From Phycicoccus sp. M110.8 (GTDB lineage: Bacteria; Actinomycetota; Actinomycetes; Actinomycetales; Dermatophilaceae), in assembly GCF_032464895.1 (NCBI RefSeq), contig NZ_JAWDIC010000001.1, forward strand, positions 248,001-312,000: 64,000 nt of DNA. The letters are read 5' to 3'. The position numbers and the translations under genes are program-made. The notes beneath the pieces were generated by a model that saw only the letters and a program-made list of their open reading frames with translations, searched no databases and had not been told where the DNA came from. This document shows positions 21,728-30,095 of this stretch, piece by piece. Numbering within the stretch: the stretch's first letter is position 1; every line of letters starts with the position of its first letter.

Positions 21728-22309
21728 GTGACAGCAGCCCGACGACACCGCCGCCCCGACGTCACCACCGTGGAGTTGGTGGGCGGCGTCGAGAAGCGCT
21801 CCCTGGTCATCGTGGACCACGACCCCGCGTGGCCACGGACCTACGCCGAGCACGAGGAGCGCATCCGCCGGGCGCTCGGCCCAGCGGCCGTGCAGGTGGA
21901 GCACATCGGCTCCACCTCGGTGCCCGGTCTGGCTGCGAAGCCGATCATCGACGTCCTCGTCACGGTCGAGGACATCACCGCCGAGGAGGACCACGTCGAC
22001 CTCCTGCTGGACGCCGGCTACCAGCTCCGTGTCCGCGAGCCGGGGCACCGCTTGGTCAGGACCCCCGCCCGCGACGTGCACGTGCACCTGCTCGAGGTCG
22101 GCGACCAGGCGGCCGCCGACTACCTGCTGTTCCGTGACCGCCTCCGCGCGGGCCCGGCCGACCGCCGGCTCTACGAGGACACCAAGCGCGCCCTGGTCGA
22201 TCAGGACTGGGCTGACATGAACGCCTACGCCGAGGCCAAGACCGACGTCGTGAGCGCAATCAAGGACCGTGCCCGCCGGTCCACGTCCGACCTCAGTCCC
22301 GGCCGGTGA
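21728..22309 (+). CDS. GrpB-family protein, second copy
   Basis: A 193-residue GrpB/UPF0157 protein with VEHIGSTSVPGLAAKPIIDV, matching the copy at 5.9 kb, and the later VHVHLLEVG strand. The family has a nucleotidyltransferase fold but no settled function in actinobacteria. The region between the two hallmark motifs is shorter and reads REPGHRLVRTPARD instead of the family's usual REPDWLEHRVLYRR type seen in the first copy. GTG at 21728 is the proposed start. Its 3' end overlaps the 3' end of ftsK by 17 bp on the opposite strand. Confidence 0.78.
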   Translation: MTAARRHRRPDVTTVELVGGVEKRSLVIVDHDPAWPRTYAEHEERIRRALGPAAVQVEHIGSTSVPGLAAKPIIDVLVTVEDITAEEDHVDLLLDAGYQLRVREPGHRLVRTPARDVHVHLLEVGDQAAADYLLFRDRLRAGPADRRLYEDTKRALVDQDWADMNAYAEAKTDVVSAIKDRARRSTSDLSPGR

Positions 22310-24980
22310 GCTCCCAGGCGTCCTGCGACTCCTCGACCTCCTCGACCCCGGCGAACTGCGCCGCGACAGGGTCGTTCGCGTACCGCGGGTCCGCGGCATA
22401 CGCCTGCGTGGGGACCTCGCCCGTCGAGTCCGCGCCGTCATCGGCGTCCACGTCGAAGACCGGCTCGGGGTCCGGCACGTCCTCCCCGCGCATGAGCGCC
22501 AGCGTGGTCGGCAGGTCGTCGGGCTTGACGAGCACGTCGCGCGCCTTGGAGCCCTCGGAGGGGCCCACGACACCGCGGGACTCGAGCAGGTCCATGAGCC
22601 GCCCCGCCTTGGCGAAGCCGACCCGCAGCTTGCGCTGGAGCATCGAGGTCGAGCCGAACTGCGTCGTGACGACGAGCTCGGTCGCCTGCAGCAGCAGGTC
22701 GAGGTCGTCGCCGATGTCGTCGTCGACCTGCTTCTTGGCCGCCACGACCGTGACGTCGTCGCGGTAGTTGGGCTTGAGCTGGTCGGTCACGTGCTTGACG
22801 ACCTGCTGGATCTCCGACTCGGTGACCCAGGCGCCCTGGACGCGCATCGGCTTGCTGGCGCCCATGGGCAGGAACAGCGCGTCACCCTGGCCGATGAGCT
22901 TCTCGGCGCCGGGCTGGTCGAGCACGACCCGGCTGTCGGCGAGGCTCGAGGTCGCGAAGGCCATGCGGCTCGGCACGTTCGCCTTGATGAGGCCGGTGAC
23001 GACGTCGACGGACGGGCGCTGCGTGGCCAGCACGAGGTGGATGCCGGCGGCCCGGGCGAGCTGGGTGATGCGGACGATCGACTCCTCGACGTCGCGCGGG
23101 GCGACCATCATGAGGTCGGCGAGCTCGTCGACGATGACCAGCAGGTAGGGGTACGGCTGGATGACACGCTCGCTGCCCGGCAGCGGCTTGACCTTGCCGG
23201 ACTTGACCGCCTTGTTGAAGTCGTCGACGTGCTTGTACCCGAACTGCGCGAGGTCGTCGTAGCGCGTGTCCATCTCGCGCACGACCCACTGCAGCGCCTC
23301 GGCGGCCTTCTTCGGGTTCGTGATGATCGGCGTGATGAGGTGCGGGATGCCCTCGTAGCCGTTGAGCTCGACGCGCTTGGGGTCGACGAGGACCATGCGC
23401 ACCTCGTCCGGGGTGGAGCGCATGAGGATCGAGGTGATCATCGAGTTGACGAAGGAGGACTTGCCGGCGCCGGTCGCACCCGCGACGAGCAGGTGCGGCA
23501 TCTTCGCGAGGTTGGCCACGACGTAGCCGCCCTCGACGTCCTTGCCGACGCCCATGACCATCGGGTGCTCGTTGCTGCGCGCCGCCTGGCTGCGCAGGAC
23601 GTCGCCGAGGCTGACCTTCTCGCGGTCGGTGTTGGGGATCTCGATGCCGATCGCGGACTTGCCGGGGATCGGCGACAGGATGCGCACGTCCGCGGAGGCC
23701 ACGGCATACGCGATGTTCTTGGACAGCGCGGTGACGCGCTCGACCTTGGTGCCGCGGCCGAGCTCGACCTCGTACCGGGTCACGGTCGGGCCGCGCGTGA
23801 AGCCGGTGACCTGGGCGTCGATGTCGAACTGCTCCATGACCTGGGTCAGCGCCTCGACGACGCGGTCGTTGGCGGCGCTGCGGGTCTTGTGCGGCGAACC
23901 GGGCTCGAGGATGGCGTTGTCGGGCAGCGTGTAGGTGACGTCGCCGGCGAGCGCCAGCTGCTCCACCCGCTGCGGCAGCGGCGTGGTGGGAGGCGCCTCC
24001 AGGGGCGCCTTGACCTCGACGGCGGGGCTCTGCGCGGCCGCGCCGGGCGTCTTGTCACCGGCCGGGGGCAGGACGCCCGGGGCCGTGGGTCGCTTCTGCC
24101 CGGGGCGCAGCCGCTTGCCGTCCTTGTCGACGAGCGCGGCCTGCTCGAACGCCTCGTCCCCCTCCAGGGGGCCCTCGGGTTCGGGCCGGCGCCGGCGGCG
24201 CGGCTTCTCGGCGACCGGCTCGGCCACGGGCTCCTCGCGGTGCTCGCGGTGCAGCAGGTGGTCGCGCAGCTCGGCGAGCCGCTCGGGGATCATGTGGACC
24301 GGGGTGGCGGTCATGACGAGCACGCCGAAGAAGCCCAGCATGAGCAGGATCGGCACCGTGCCGTAGACGGAGACCGCGGCCTCGAGCGGGCTGGACGCGA
24401 GGAAGCCGATGATCCCGCCGCCGTCACGCATGGCGTCGGCCCCCTGCGGAGGCTCGGGCACCCCGGCGGCGACGTGGGTCAGGCCGGAGGCGGCGAAGGC
24501 GAGGGCGCCCAGGCCGATGCCGATGCGCGAGTTCGCCGCGTCCTCCTGCGGGGCGCGCAGCAGCCGGACCCCCAGGAAGAGCAGGGCCAGCGGCACGGCG
24601 TACGCGACGCGTCCGAAGGTGCCGGCGACGACGGCGTGGATGACGTCTCCGACCGGACCCTGGAAGGACCACCACTCGCGGGCGGCGACGACGATCGCCA
24701 GGCCGAGGAGGAGGAAGCCGAACCCGTCGCGACGGTGCTCGGGCTCGAGGTCACGGGCGCTGGTCCCGACGCGGCGGACCGCGCCGCCCGCGACGTGGGC
24801 CATGCCCATCCACGTGCCGCGCAGGGCCCGCAGCGGCAGCGGCAGGCCGCCGCCCTTGGCGGCGTTGCCCTTGCCCCGGGCGGCAGCGGTGCGCGGTGCC
24901 GCCCCGCGCCGGTTGGCCGGGCGGGTCGTGGTGCCCCGGCCGCTCGAGGAGCGCGTGGAGGTGGACGGACGTGTCGCCAT
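22293..24980 (-). CDS. ftsK: FtsK/SpoIIIE DNA translocase
   Basis: An 895-residue septal DNA pump that clears chromosome ends from the division site and activates XerCD. A basic Arg/Thr-rich N-terminus is followed by about four transmembrane helices (residues 60-210), a Pro/Lys-rich linker, and the motor. The motor has Walker A GATGAGKSSFVNS, Walker B LLVIVDELADLMMV, and QRPSVDVVTGLIKANVPSRM. A gamma winged-helix domain follows (TSMLQRKLRVGFAKAGRLMD). The C-terminus is an acidic tail. The ATG at 24980 has TACCCT 7 nt upstream, so the transcript is probably leaderless. Confidence 0.96.
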   Translation of the reverse strand: MATRPSTSTRSSSGRGTTTRPANRRGAAPRTAAARGKGNAAKGGGLPLPLRALRGTWMGMAHVAGGAVRRVGTSARDLEPEHRRDGFGFLLLGLAIVVAAREWWSFQGPVGDVIHAVVAGTFGRVAYAVPLALLFLGVRLLRAPQEDAANSRIGIGLGALAFAASGLTHVAAGVPEPPQGADAMRDGGGIIGFLASSPLEAAVSVYGTVPILLMLGFFGVLVMTATPVHMIPERLAELRDHLLHREHREEPVAEPVAEKPRRRRRPEPEGPLEGDEAFEQAALVDKDGKRLRPGQKRPTAPGVLPPAGDKTPGAAAQSPAVEVKAPLEAPPTTPLPQRVEQLALAGDVTYTLPDNAILEPGSPHKTRSAANDRVVEALTQVMEQFDIDAQVTGFTRGPTVTRYEVELGRGTKVERVTALSKNIAYAVASADVRILSPIPGKSAIGIEIPNTDREKVSLGDVLRSQAARSNEHPMVMGVGKDVEGGYVVANLAKMPHLLVAGATGAGKSSFVNSMITSILMRSTPDEVRMVLVDPKRVELNGYEGIPHLITPIITNPKKAAEALQWVVREMDTRYDDLAQFGYKHVDDFNKAVKSGKVKPLPGSERVIQPYPYLLVIVDELADLMMVAPRDVEESIVRITQLARAAGIHLVLATQRPSVDVVTGLIKANVPSRMAFATSSLADSRVVLDQPGAEKLIGQGDALFLPMGASKPMRVQGAWVTESEIQQVVKHVTDQLKPNYRDDVTVVAAKKQVDDDIGDDLDLLLQATELVVTTQFGSTSMLQRKLRVGFAKAGRLMDLLESRGVVGPSEGSKARDVLVKPDDLPTTLALMRGEDVPDPEPVFDVDADDGADSTGEVPTQAYAADPRYANDPVAAQFAGVEEVEESQDAWELTGRD

Positions 24981-24987
24981 GCTCCGC

Positions 24988-24993
24988 AGGGTA
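24988..24993 (-). promoter_or_regulatory. Leaderless -10 box of ftsK
   Basis: TACCCT on the minus strand, then GCGGAGC and the ATG at 24980 (7-nt spacer). The 230 bp between this box and the next gene hold no ORF I trust; the repeat-protein promoter must lie there but no clear -35/-10 pair is visible. Confidence 0.55.
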
Positions 24994-25226
24994 CGCGACC
25001 GTCACATCGGACACACGCGTCACACGCGCCGCAGGATGGATTCCTGGGTGGCGGCGGCACCCGGTGCAGGACATGGTCCGAACGGCCGATGGCTGCACAT
25101 CTTTCGGCCATCCTTCGCCCCGGGCCCTCACGCGCGCGTGTCCGACTTGCGAACCTTGCGGCTGCACTGGACGTCCTGTCGGGGTGACCCGTGCCGCGTC
25201 CACCACGCCTCAAGCAGGGGAACTCC

Positions 25227-28200
25227 ATGCGCAAACTTGCCTCCGTCGCAACGGCCGTCATCATCGCCGGGCTGCTGGCGCCGCTGGGGCCGCTGTCCTC
25301 AGCCAGCGCTGCACCGGCGTCACCGGTCCTGACGTCACCCACGTCGGGCGCCTCGTCGCTGGACAATCCGGTGCTGGGCTGGAACGCGGTACCCGGTGCG
25401 GCGCGCTACGACGTGCAGGTCTCCCCCGTCTCCGACTTCTCCGGGACACTGTCGTTCTCGGCGTCCACCGCCAACACGAAAGCAACGCCGCCGAACGACC
25501 TTCCAGTAGGCGACTACTACTGGCGCGTCCGCGCCCTCGACTCCAGTTCTCAAGCCAGCGGCTTCTCCACGTCCACCTTCACCAAGGCCGCACGCAACGC
25601 CCCAGTCCTGGTCGCCCCGGATGACAACACCAACCTCGTATACCCGAAGGACGCCCTGTACTTCCAGTGGAACGCGATGCCAGGGGCCAAGGGCTACGAG
25701 ATCCAGATCGACGACGACTCGCTCTTCGTTGGCGCGCCGGCCCCGGTGGCGACGACCAACCTCAGCTACGCCCCCACGTCCCCGCCAGTCTTCGGCACGA
25801 CCTACTGGTGGCGGGTGCGCTCCAAGAGCAACAGCAACGTCTACAGCCAGTGGTCAACCCCACGCTCCTACCAGATGAGCTGGAGTCCCACCCCGGTGAC
25901 CCTGACGTCGCCGCCTAGCACCAACAGCCCCACGATCGAGCACGTCGAGCTCGACTGGGAGCCGATGGCCGGCGCGGCCTACTACGAGGTCCAGGTCAGC
26001 CCGGATGCGAACTTCAACAATCCGGTTGTCATGGGCAAGAACAACGTCGGCCAGGCTGACCCCACCCGTGGTCGCAAGGTCGTGGGCACGCGCTTCTCCG
26101 ACAACGACACCGACACTAGCGAGGACCTCAACCTCCCGGCCGGCGCGTACTACTGGCGGGTCCGCGCCATGAGCACCTCGGAGGTGGCCGAGCCCGGCCC
26201 ATGGTCGGAGACTAGGACGTTCACCCGCGGCTGGCCGGCGACCTCGACGGCTGAGGCGGCGCTGCCCAACGGTGCCCTGACTGCGCCCAAGCCCAGCCCG
26301 CAGGTGACGCTCCTCTCCCCGGCCGACGGTGACTACGCCCAGACCGAGCCGCGCCTGTCGTGGACGCCACAGCGGGGCGCCTCGCACTACGAGGTGCAGT
26401 TCTCCTCCGACGCAGCGTTCTCGCCCAGCCGTGTCGCCAGCTGCTTCACCAACCACGCCTCCCTCACGCCGTTCTGGAGGATGGTTCCGAACACCTCGAC
26501 GACGTGCCAGCCGGTGAACCAGGTCAACGAGCGCATCGTGCGACCGGGCGTGGTCGTGTACTGGCGGGTCCGCGCCCAGGACGGACCGGAGCAGCCTGCC
26601 ACCAACGGTGTCTTCACCGAGGTGCGGTCGTTCCTGTACGAGGACCCGAACATCGACCAGGTCTCCCCCGCTGGCGGCGCCACCGTGACGCTTCCCGTCC
26701 TGAGCTGGACACCTGCGCGCAACATGGGCCAGTACAAGGTGACCATCTCCCCGGTCAACCCGCCTGCCAACACCTCCTGCGGCACCGTGACGGCGTTCAC
26801 CTACAACGTCAAATACGTCCCCGAGACACTCGACCCCAAGTGCCCGTCGTGGGCCTGGACGGTCCAGGGCGTGGAGGACAACAACAACACGAACTACACC
26901 GACGGGTACCCCACGCGCATCGGCCCGACCCGCGTGTTCACGTGGAACCGCCCCACCGGCCAGGCGTCCACGCCCGCACCGGTCACGACGACGACGATTA
27001 AGCCTTACCTCCCGCCTCTAATGCAGTGGCCGTCGGTGATCGGGGCCACGGCGTACCAGGTCTGGTACTCCAAGTCCGGCGCCAACTCGTTCTCAGTGGT
27101 GACGTCAAACACATCGAACGGCACCAACGCGACCGGATACGCCTTCACCGGCAGCCAGTCCACGAGCCTCGGCCGCCTGTTGTCGACCGGCGACTACGAC
27201 TACTTCGTCCGGGCCATCGGCGCAAGCGGCAAGATCGGGGACTCCCCGATGGGTACCTTCCACATCGACACCCTGCCGGGCGCCACGCTCACGGCCCCGG
27301 CCAACTGCCCGCCAGCGTCATGTACCGCGGTCGAGAACGACACCCCGACCTTCCGCTGGAACCCGGTTACCGGCGCGGGCCTCTACATCCTGTACCTCGC
27401 CACCGACCCCAACTTCACCAACATCACCCACGAGTTCCGGACCGTCCACACTGAGTTCACCCCGAGCGAGTCGCTCCCCGACAGCCAAGCCGGACAGGCG
27501 ACGTACTGGTACGTCCGCTCGTGCATCACCCCCAGCGACTGCGGGACATTCGACACCAGCGTCTTCCCGCAGGCCCGCGCCTTTCGTAAGCAGTCGGCGG
27601 CCGTCGAGACCGTGGCGCCGCTGGCCGGCTACCAGGAGACCACCGGCGAGGTGCGATTCGCTTGGCGTGACTACCTGTACACCAACCAGGACCAAGGCGT
27701 GAGTCAGGAGGCGGCGTACTACCGCGTGCAAATCTCCACGTCGGCCAACTTCACTCAGATCGTCGACACCAGCCCGCGGGTCGACCAGACCGAGTACACG
27801 GCCGACCTCAAGACGTACCCGGACGGCCCGCTGTACTGGCAAGTGCAGGCATTCGACAACTCCAACAACCCGCTCACCTTCAGCACGCCCATCGCGTTCT
27901 CGAAGAAGTTGGCCCCACCGACCGGTCTGACGCCCACCAACGCAACTTCCGCGCCGTCGGCCCCGCTCCTGAGCTGGGACGCAATGTCCTACTCGGCCAA
28001 GTACGAGGTGGAGATCTACAAGAACCCCGGTGACGCCCTGTCGCCGACCAACCGGGTCGCCTCGATCACGACGCGTTCGAGCAGTGCCGTTCCGACCACC
28101 GCCCTCCCCGCAGGTTCCTATGGGTGGCGAGTGCGCCGGATCGACATCAACGGCAACGGTGGTTCCTGGTCGGCCGAGGTCAACACGGCCCTGGCGAGCT

Positions 28201-29627
28201 TCACCGTGCAGGCGCCGAAGCCGCTGCTCCTCTCGCCCACCCAGGGAAGTACCGTCCAGAGCAGCACCCTGCTGCTGTCTTGGACCTCGGTGCCGGGAGC
28301 CACGCGCTACCGGGTCGAGGCGTCGACCAACTCAGGCTTCACGGCCAACATCGAGTCCCTGACGACCGACCTCACCTCGTGGGCGCCCGGCCAGTTGTCC
28401 CCCCAGTGGCCCAATGCCGCGATCTATTGGCGCGTTACCGCTCTCGACTCCTCGGGCGCCGCTCTCGCGACGTCTTCCGTCGGGTCGTTCGTCCGGGACC
28501 GCAGCACCGCGGGCGAGTTCGCCGCCGTCTCCCCCTACCGGGTCCTGGACACCCGGGTCCAGAAGTCACCCCTGGGAAGCGGACAAACGCGTACCGTGTC
28601 CGTGGTCGGCGGCCTCAGCGGAGTCCCGTCGACCGGGGTCAGCGCGGTGGTCCTCAACGCCACCGTGACGGGGCCGACCAAGTCGTCCTACCTCACCCTG
28701 TGGCCGGCGGGTACGACGCGTCCCACGGTGTCGACGGTCAACTTCACGGCCGGCCAGACGGTGGCGAACCACGCGACGGTTCCCGTGGACGGCTCCGGCC
28801 GGATCTCGATGTTCAACTTCAGCGGCTCGACCCACGTGCTGCTGGACGTCGTCGGCTACTACTCCAACGGGGCGCTGCAGCGCGCCACCCGGTACACGCC
28901 TGCGACCACGCCGACCCGGATCGCGGACACCCGCGGCGGTGGCGGCGTCGCGCCCAGACCCCTGGGTGCGGGCGAGGCCCGGCTGTTCGAGGTCGCCGGG
29001 CTGGGCGGCGTGCCCGCCGGCGCGACGGCGGTGGTGATGAACGCGACCGCGGTGGCACCGACCAAGGCGGGGTTCCTCACGGTCTACCCCGCCGGGTCGG
29101 GCCGTCCGACCGCCAGCAACATCAACTTCACCCCTGGCGCGAACGTCCCGAACCTCGTCACGATGCCCCTTGGCACCGGGGGTGACGTGATGGTCTTCAA
29201 CAGCGGCGGCACCACGCACGTCATCCTCGACGTGGTCGGCTGGTACCAGGGCGGGGACCCGGGTCCCGGTGCACGGATGAACAGCATCACCCCGGCTCGT
29301 GTCGCTGACACCCGTGGCGCGCAGGGACCCATGCTGTCGGCTGGCGTGCCCCGCCTGTTCCAGATGCGCGGCCAAGGCGGTATCCCCAACGACCTCAAGG
29401 TCACGGGTGTCGTCCTCAACGTCACGGTGACGGGGCCGACCGGCAGCGGCTACGCCACGGTCTACCCCAGCGGAACCTCGCTACCCACGGCCTCGAATCT
29501 CAACTACCTCACCGGTCAGACGGTCGCAAACCAGGTCATAGCGCGCGTTGGTTCGGACGGCAAGATTGCGGTCTACAGCCAGCGGAGCGCCAACGTCGTC
29601 ATTGATGTGGTGGGCTGGCTGGGCTAG
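25227..29627 (+). CDS. Large secreted protein: ten FN3-like units plus three C-terminal repeats
   Basis: A 1466-residue exported protein. The start is ATG at 25227 after AGCAGGGGAA. The signal peptide MRKLASVATAVIIAGLLAPL continues to a likely cleavage after SASA. Residues about 32-1094 hold ten diverged beta-sandwich units of about 100 residues, each with an LxW..(v)PGAxxYEVQVS first half and a GxYYWRVRA second half, like fibronectin type III. Three repeats of about 120 residues begin near residues 1098, 1221 and 1351. They carry RVLDTR / RIADTR / RVADTR starts, VVLNATVTGPT-type strands and end in LDVVGYY / LDVVGWY / IDVVGWLG. This C-terminal repeat type is common in actinobacterial exported proteins. 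There is no LPXTG, no membrane anchor and no recognisable enzyme domain. GC content is visibly lower than in the neighbours. Adhesin, matrix or envelope scaffold are possible roles. Confidence 0.8.
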   Translation: MRKLASVATAVIIAGLLAPLGPLSSASAAPASPVLTSPTSGASSLDNPVLGWNAVPGAARYDVQVSPVSDFSGTLSFSASTANTKATPPNDLPVGDYYWRVRALDSSSQASGFSTSTFTKAARNAPVLVAPDDNTNLVYPKDALYFQWNAMPGAKGYEIQIDDDSLFVGAPAPVATTNLSYAPTSPPVFGTTYWWRVRSKSNSNVYSQWSTPRSYQMSWSPTPVTLTSPPSTNSPTIEHVELDWEPMAGAAYYEVQVSPDANFNNPVVMGKNNVGQADPTRGRKVVGTRFSDNDTDTSEDLNLPAGAYYWRVRAMSTSEVAEPGPWSETRTFTRGWPATSTAEAALPNGALTAPKPSPQVTLLSPADGDYAQTEPRLSWTPQRGASHYEVQFSSDAAFSPSRVASCFTNHASLTPFWRMVPNTSTTCQPVNQVNERIVRPGVVVYWRVRAQDGPEQPATNGVFTEVRSFLYEDPNIDQVSPAGGATVTLPVLSWTPARNMGQYKVTISPVNPPANTSCGTVTAFTYNVKYVPETLDPKCPSWAWTVQGVEDNNNTNYTDGYPTRIGPTRVFTWNRPTGQASTPAPVTTTTIKPYLPPLMQWPSVIGATAYQVWYSKSGANSFSVVTSNTSNGTNATGYAFTGSQSTSLGRLLSTGDYDYFVRAIGASGKIGDSPMGTFHIDTLPGATLTAPANCPPASCTAVENDTPTFRWNPVTGAGLYILYLATDPNFTNITHEFRTVHTEFTPSESLPDSQAGQATYWYVRSCITPSDCGTFDTSVFPQARAFRKQSAAVETVAPLAGYQETTGEVRFAWRDYLYTNQDQGVSQEAAYYRVQISTSANFTQIVDTSPRVDQTEYTADLKTYPDGPLYWQVQAFDNSNNPLTFSTPIAFSKKLAPPTGLTPTNATSAPSAPLLSWDAMSYSAKYEVEIYKNPGDALSPTNRVASITTRSSSAVPTTALPAGSYGWRVRRIDINGNGGSWSAEVNTALASFTVQAPKPLLLSPTQGSTVQSSTLLLSWTSVPGATRYRVEASTNSGFTANIESLTTDLTSWAPGQLSPQWPNAAIYWRVTALDSSGAALATSSVGSFVRDRSTAGEFAAVSPYRVLDTRVQKSPLGSGQTRTVSVVGGLSGVPSTGVSAVVLNATVTGPTKSSYLTLWPAGTTRPTVSTVNFTAGQTVANHATVPVDGSGRISMFNFSGSTHVLLDVVGYYSNGALQRATRYTPATTPTRIADTRGGGGVAPRPLGAGEARLFEVAGLGGVPAGATAVVMNATAVAPTKAGFLTVYPAGSGRPTASNINFTPGANVPNLVTMPLGTGGDVMVFNSGGTTHVILDVVGWYQGGDPGPGARMNSITPARVADTRGAQGPMLSAGVPRLFQMRGQGGIPNDLKVTGVVLNVTVTGPTGSGYATVYPSGTSLPTASNLNYLTGQTVANQVIARVGSDGKIAVYSQRSANVVIDVVGWLG

Positions 29628-29639
29628 TCCACCAGTGAC

Positions 29640-29679
29640 AGAGGACGGACCCGTGATCTCTCTCGCGGGTCCGTCCTCT
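29640..29679 (+). terminator. Terminator of the repeat-protein gene
   Basis: AGAGGACGGACCCG (29640-29653) and CGGGTCCGTCCTCT (29666-29679) form a perfect 14-bp stem with a 12-nt loop, 13 bp after the stop codon. No T-run follows, as is usual in actinobacteria. Confidence 0.85.
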
Positions 29680-29940
29680 GCGTCCGGCCGAGGCGACATG
29701 TCCACTCCGGCCTCCTCCAAACGGATGAAGCTCCACCGCGATCGGCCAGTTCGATGCCGAGACACTTCCCATCGAACATTCAACAGCGCACCCTGAACGT
29801 GCGTCTGGCGGGGCCTGCGCCGGCGAACCGACCACGAGTTCGCCGGCGCAGGGGCCACGGAGCGGACAGCACGTCTCGCATGGCGGGAAGCTCCCCGCAG
29901 CGGTGGCCCGGACCGGCTCGCCCCGGCTACCGTCGACGAC
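29680..29940. other. Non-coding region with three further hairpins
   Basis: No credible gene is seen in these 260 bp. It holds an 8-bp stem (GTTCGATG 29749-29756 with CATCGAAC 29770-29777), a perfect 15-bp stem (29814-29828 with 29838-29852, loop of 9 nt), and a 5-bp stem (GCGGG 29883-29887 with CCCGC 29894-29898). TACCGT at 29928-29933 is a good -10 box for the riboswitch RNA. The 15-bp hairpin could be a minus-strand terminator, a second terminator, or part of a small RNA. Confidence 0.5.
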
Positions 29941-29943
29941 CAA

Positions 29944-30021
29944 GGTCATGAGTGTCAGCGTCAAGCCCCGGCTCGCTGACCAGCAACCCTCCTCCGCGGT
30001 GGGGTGCTCCGGGTGACGACC
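29944..30021 (+). promoter_or_regulatory. SAM-IV riboswitch aptamer
   Basis: The sequence follows the SAM-IV (S-adenosylmethionine-binding) consensus of actinobacteria. Blocks visible in order: GGTCATGAGTGTCAGCG, CAAGCCCCGGCT, CAGCAACCCTCC, GGTGGGGTGC and GGGTGACGACC. P1 is GGTC (29944-29947) with GACC (30018-30021). SAM-IV elements normally repress sulphur-amino-acid genes when SAM is plentiful. It precedes the class V aminotransferase gene by 74 bp. A covariance-model search with the Rfam SAM-IV model would settle it. Confidence 0.85.
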
Positions 30022-30051
30022 GGGCCGGCTGCGCCCGCTGCCGGCAAGCGC

Positions 30052-30088
30052 GGACCCGCGAGCGCCGGGTCCCACCGGACCCAGGAGG
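30052..30088 (+). promoter_or_regulatory. Switching hairpins and ribosome-binding site after the riboswitch
   Basis: GGGTCC at 30067-30072 can pair either with GGACCC at 30052-30057 upstream or with GGACCC at 30077-30082 downstream. The downstream stem directly touches the AGGAGG ribosome-binding site (30083-30088), which is 7 nt from the ATG. The two stems exclude each other, so this is a plausible translational expression platform. A GCCGGC/GCCGGC stem (30024-30045) links it to the aptamer. Confidence 0.55.
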
Positions 30089-30095
30089 CCCTCGC

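Noticed and set aside
29481-29858. A 125-codon minus-strand frame in the non-coding region after the repeat protein
   Set aside because: It runs through the 14-bp terminator and the 15-bp hairpin and into the end of the repeat-protein gene, with no ribosome-binding site or family similarity.
29680-29940. Possible tRNA in the hairpin-rich region
   Set aside because: There is a GTTCGA-like string but no acceptor stem, D-arm or anticodon arm in the right positions.
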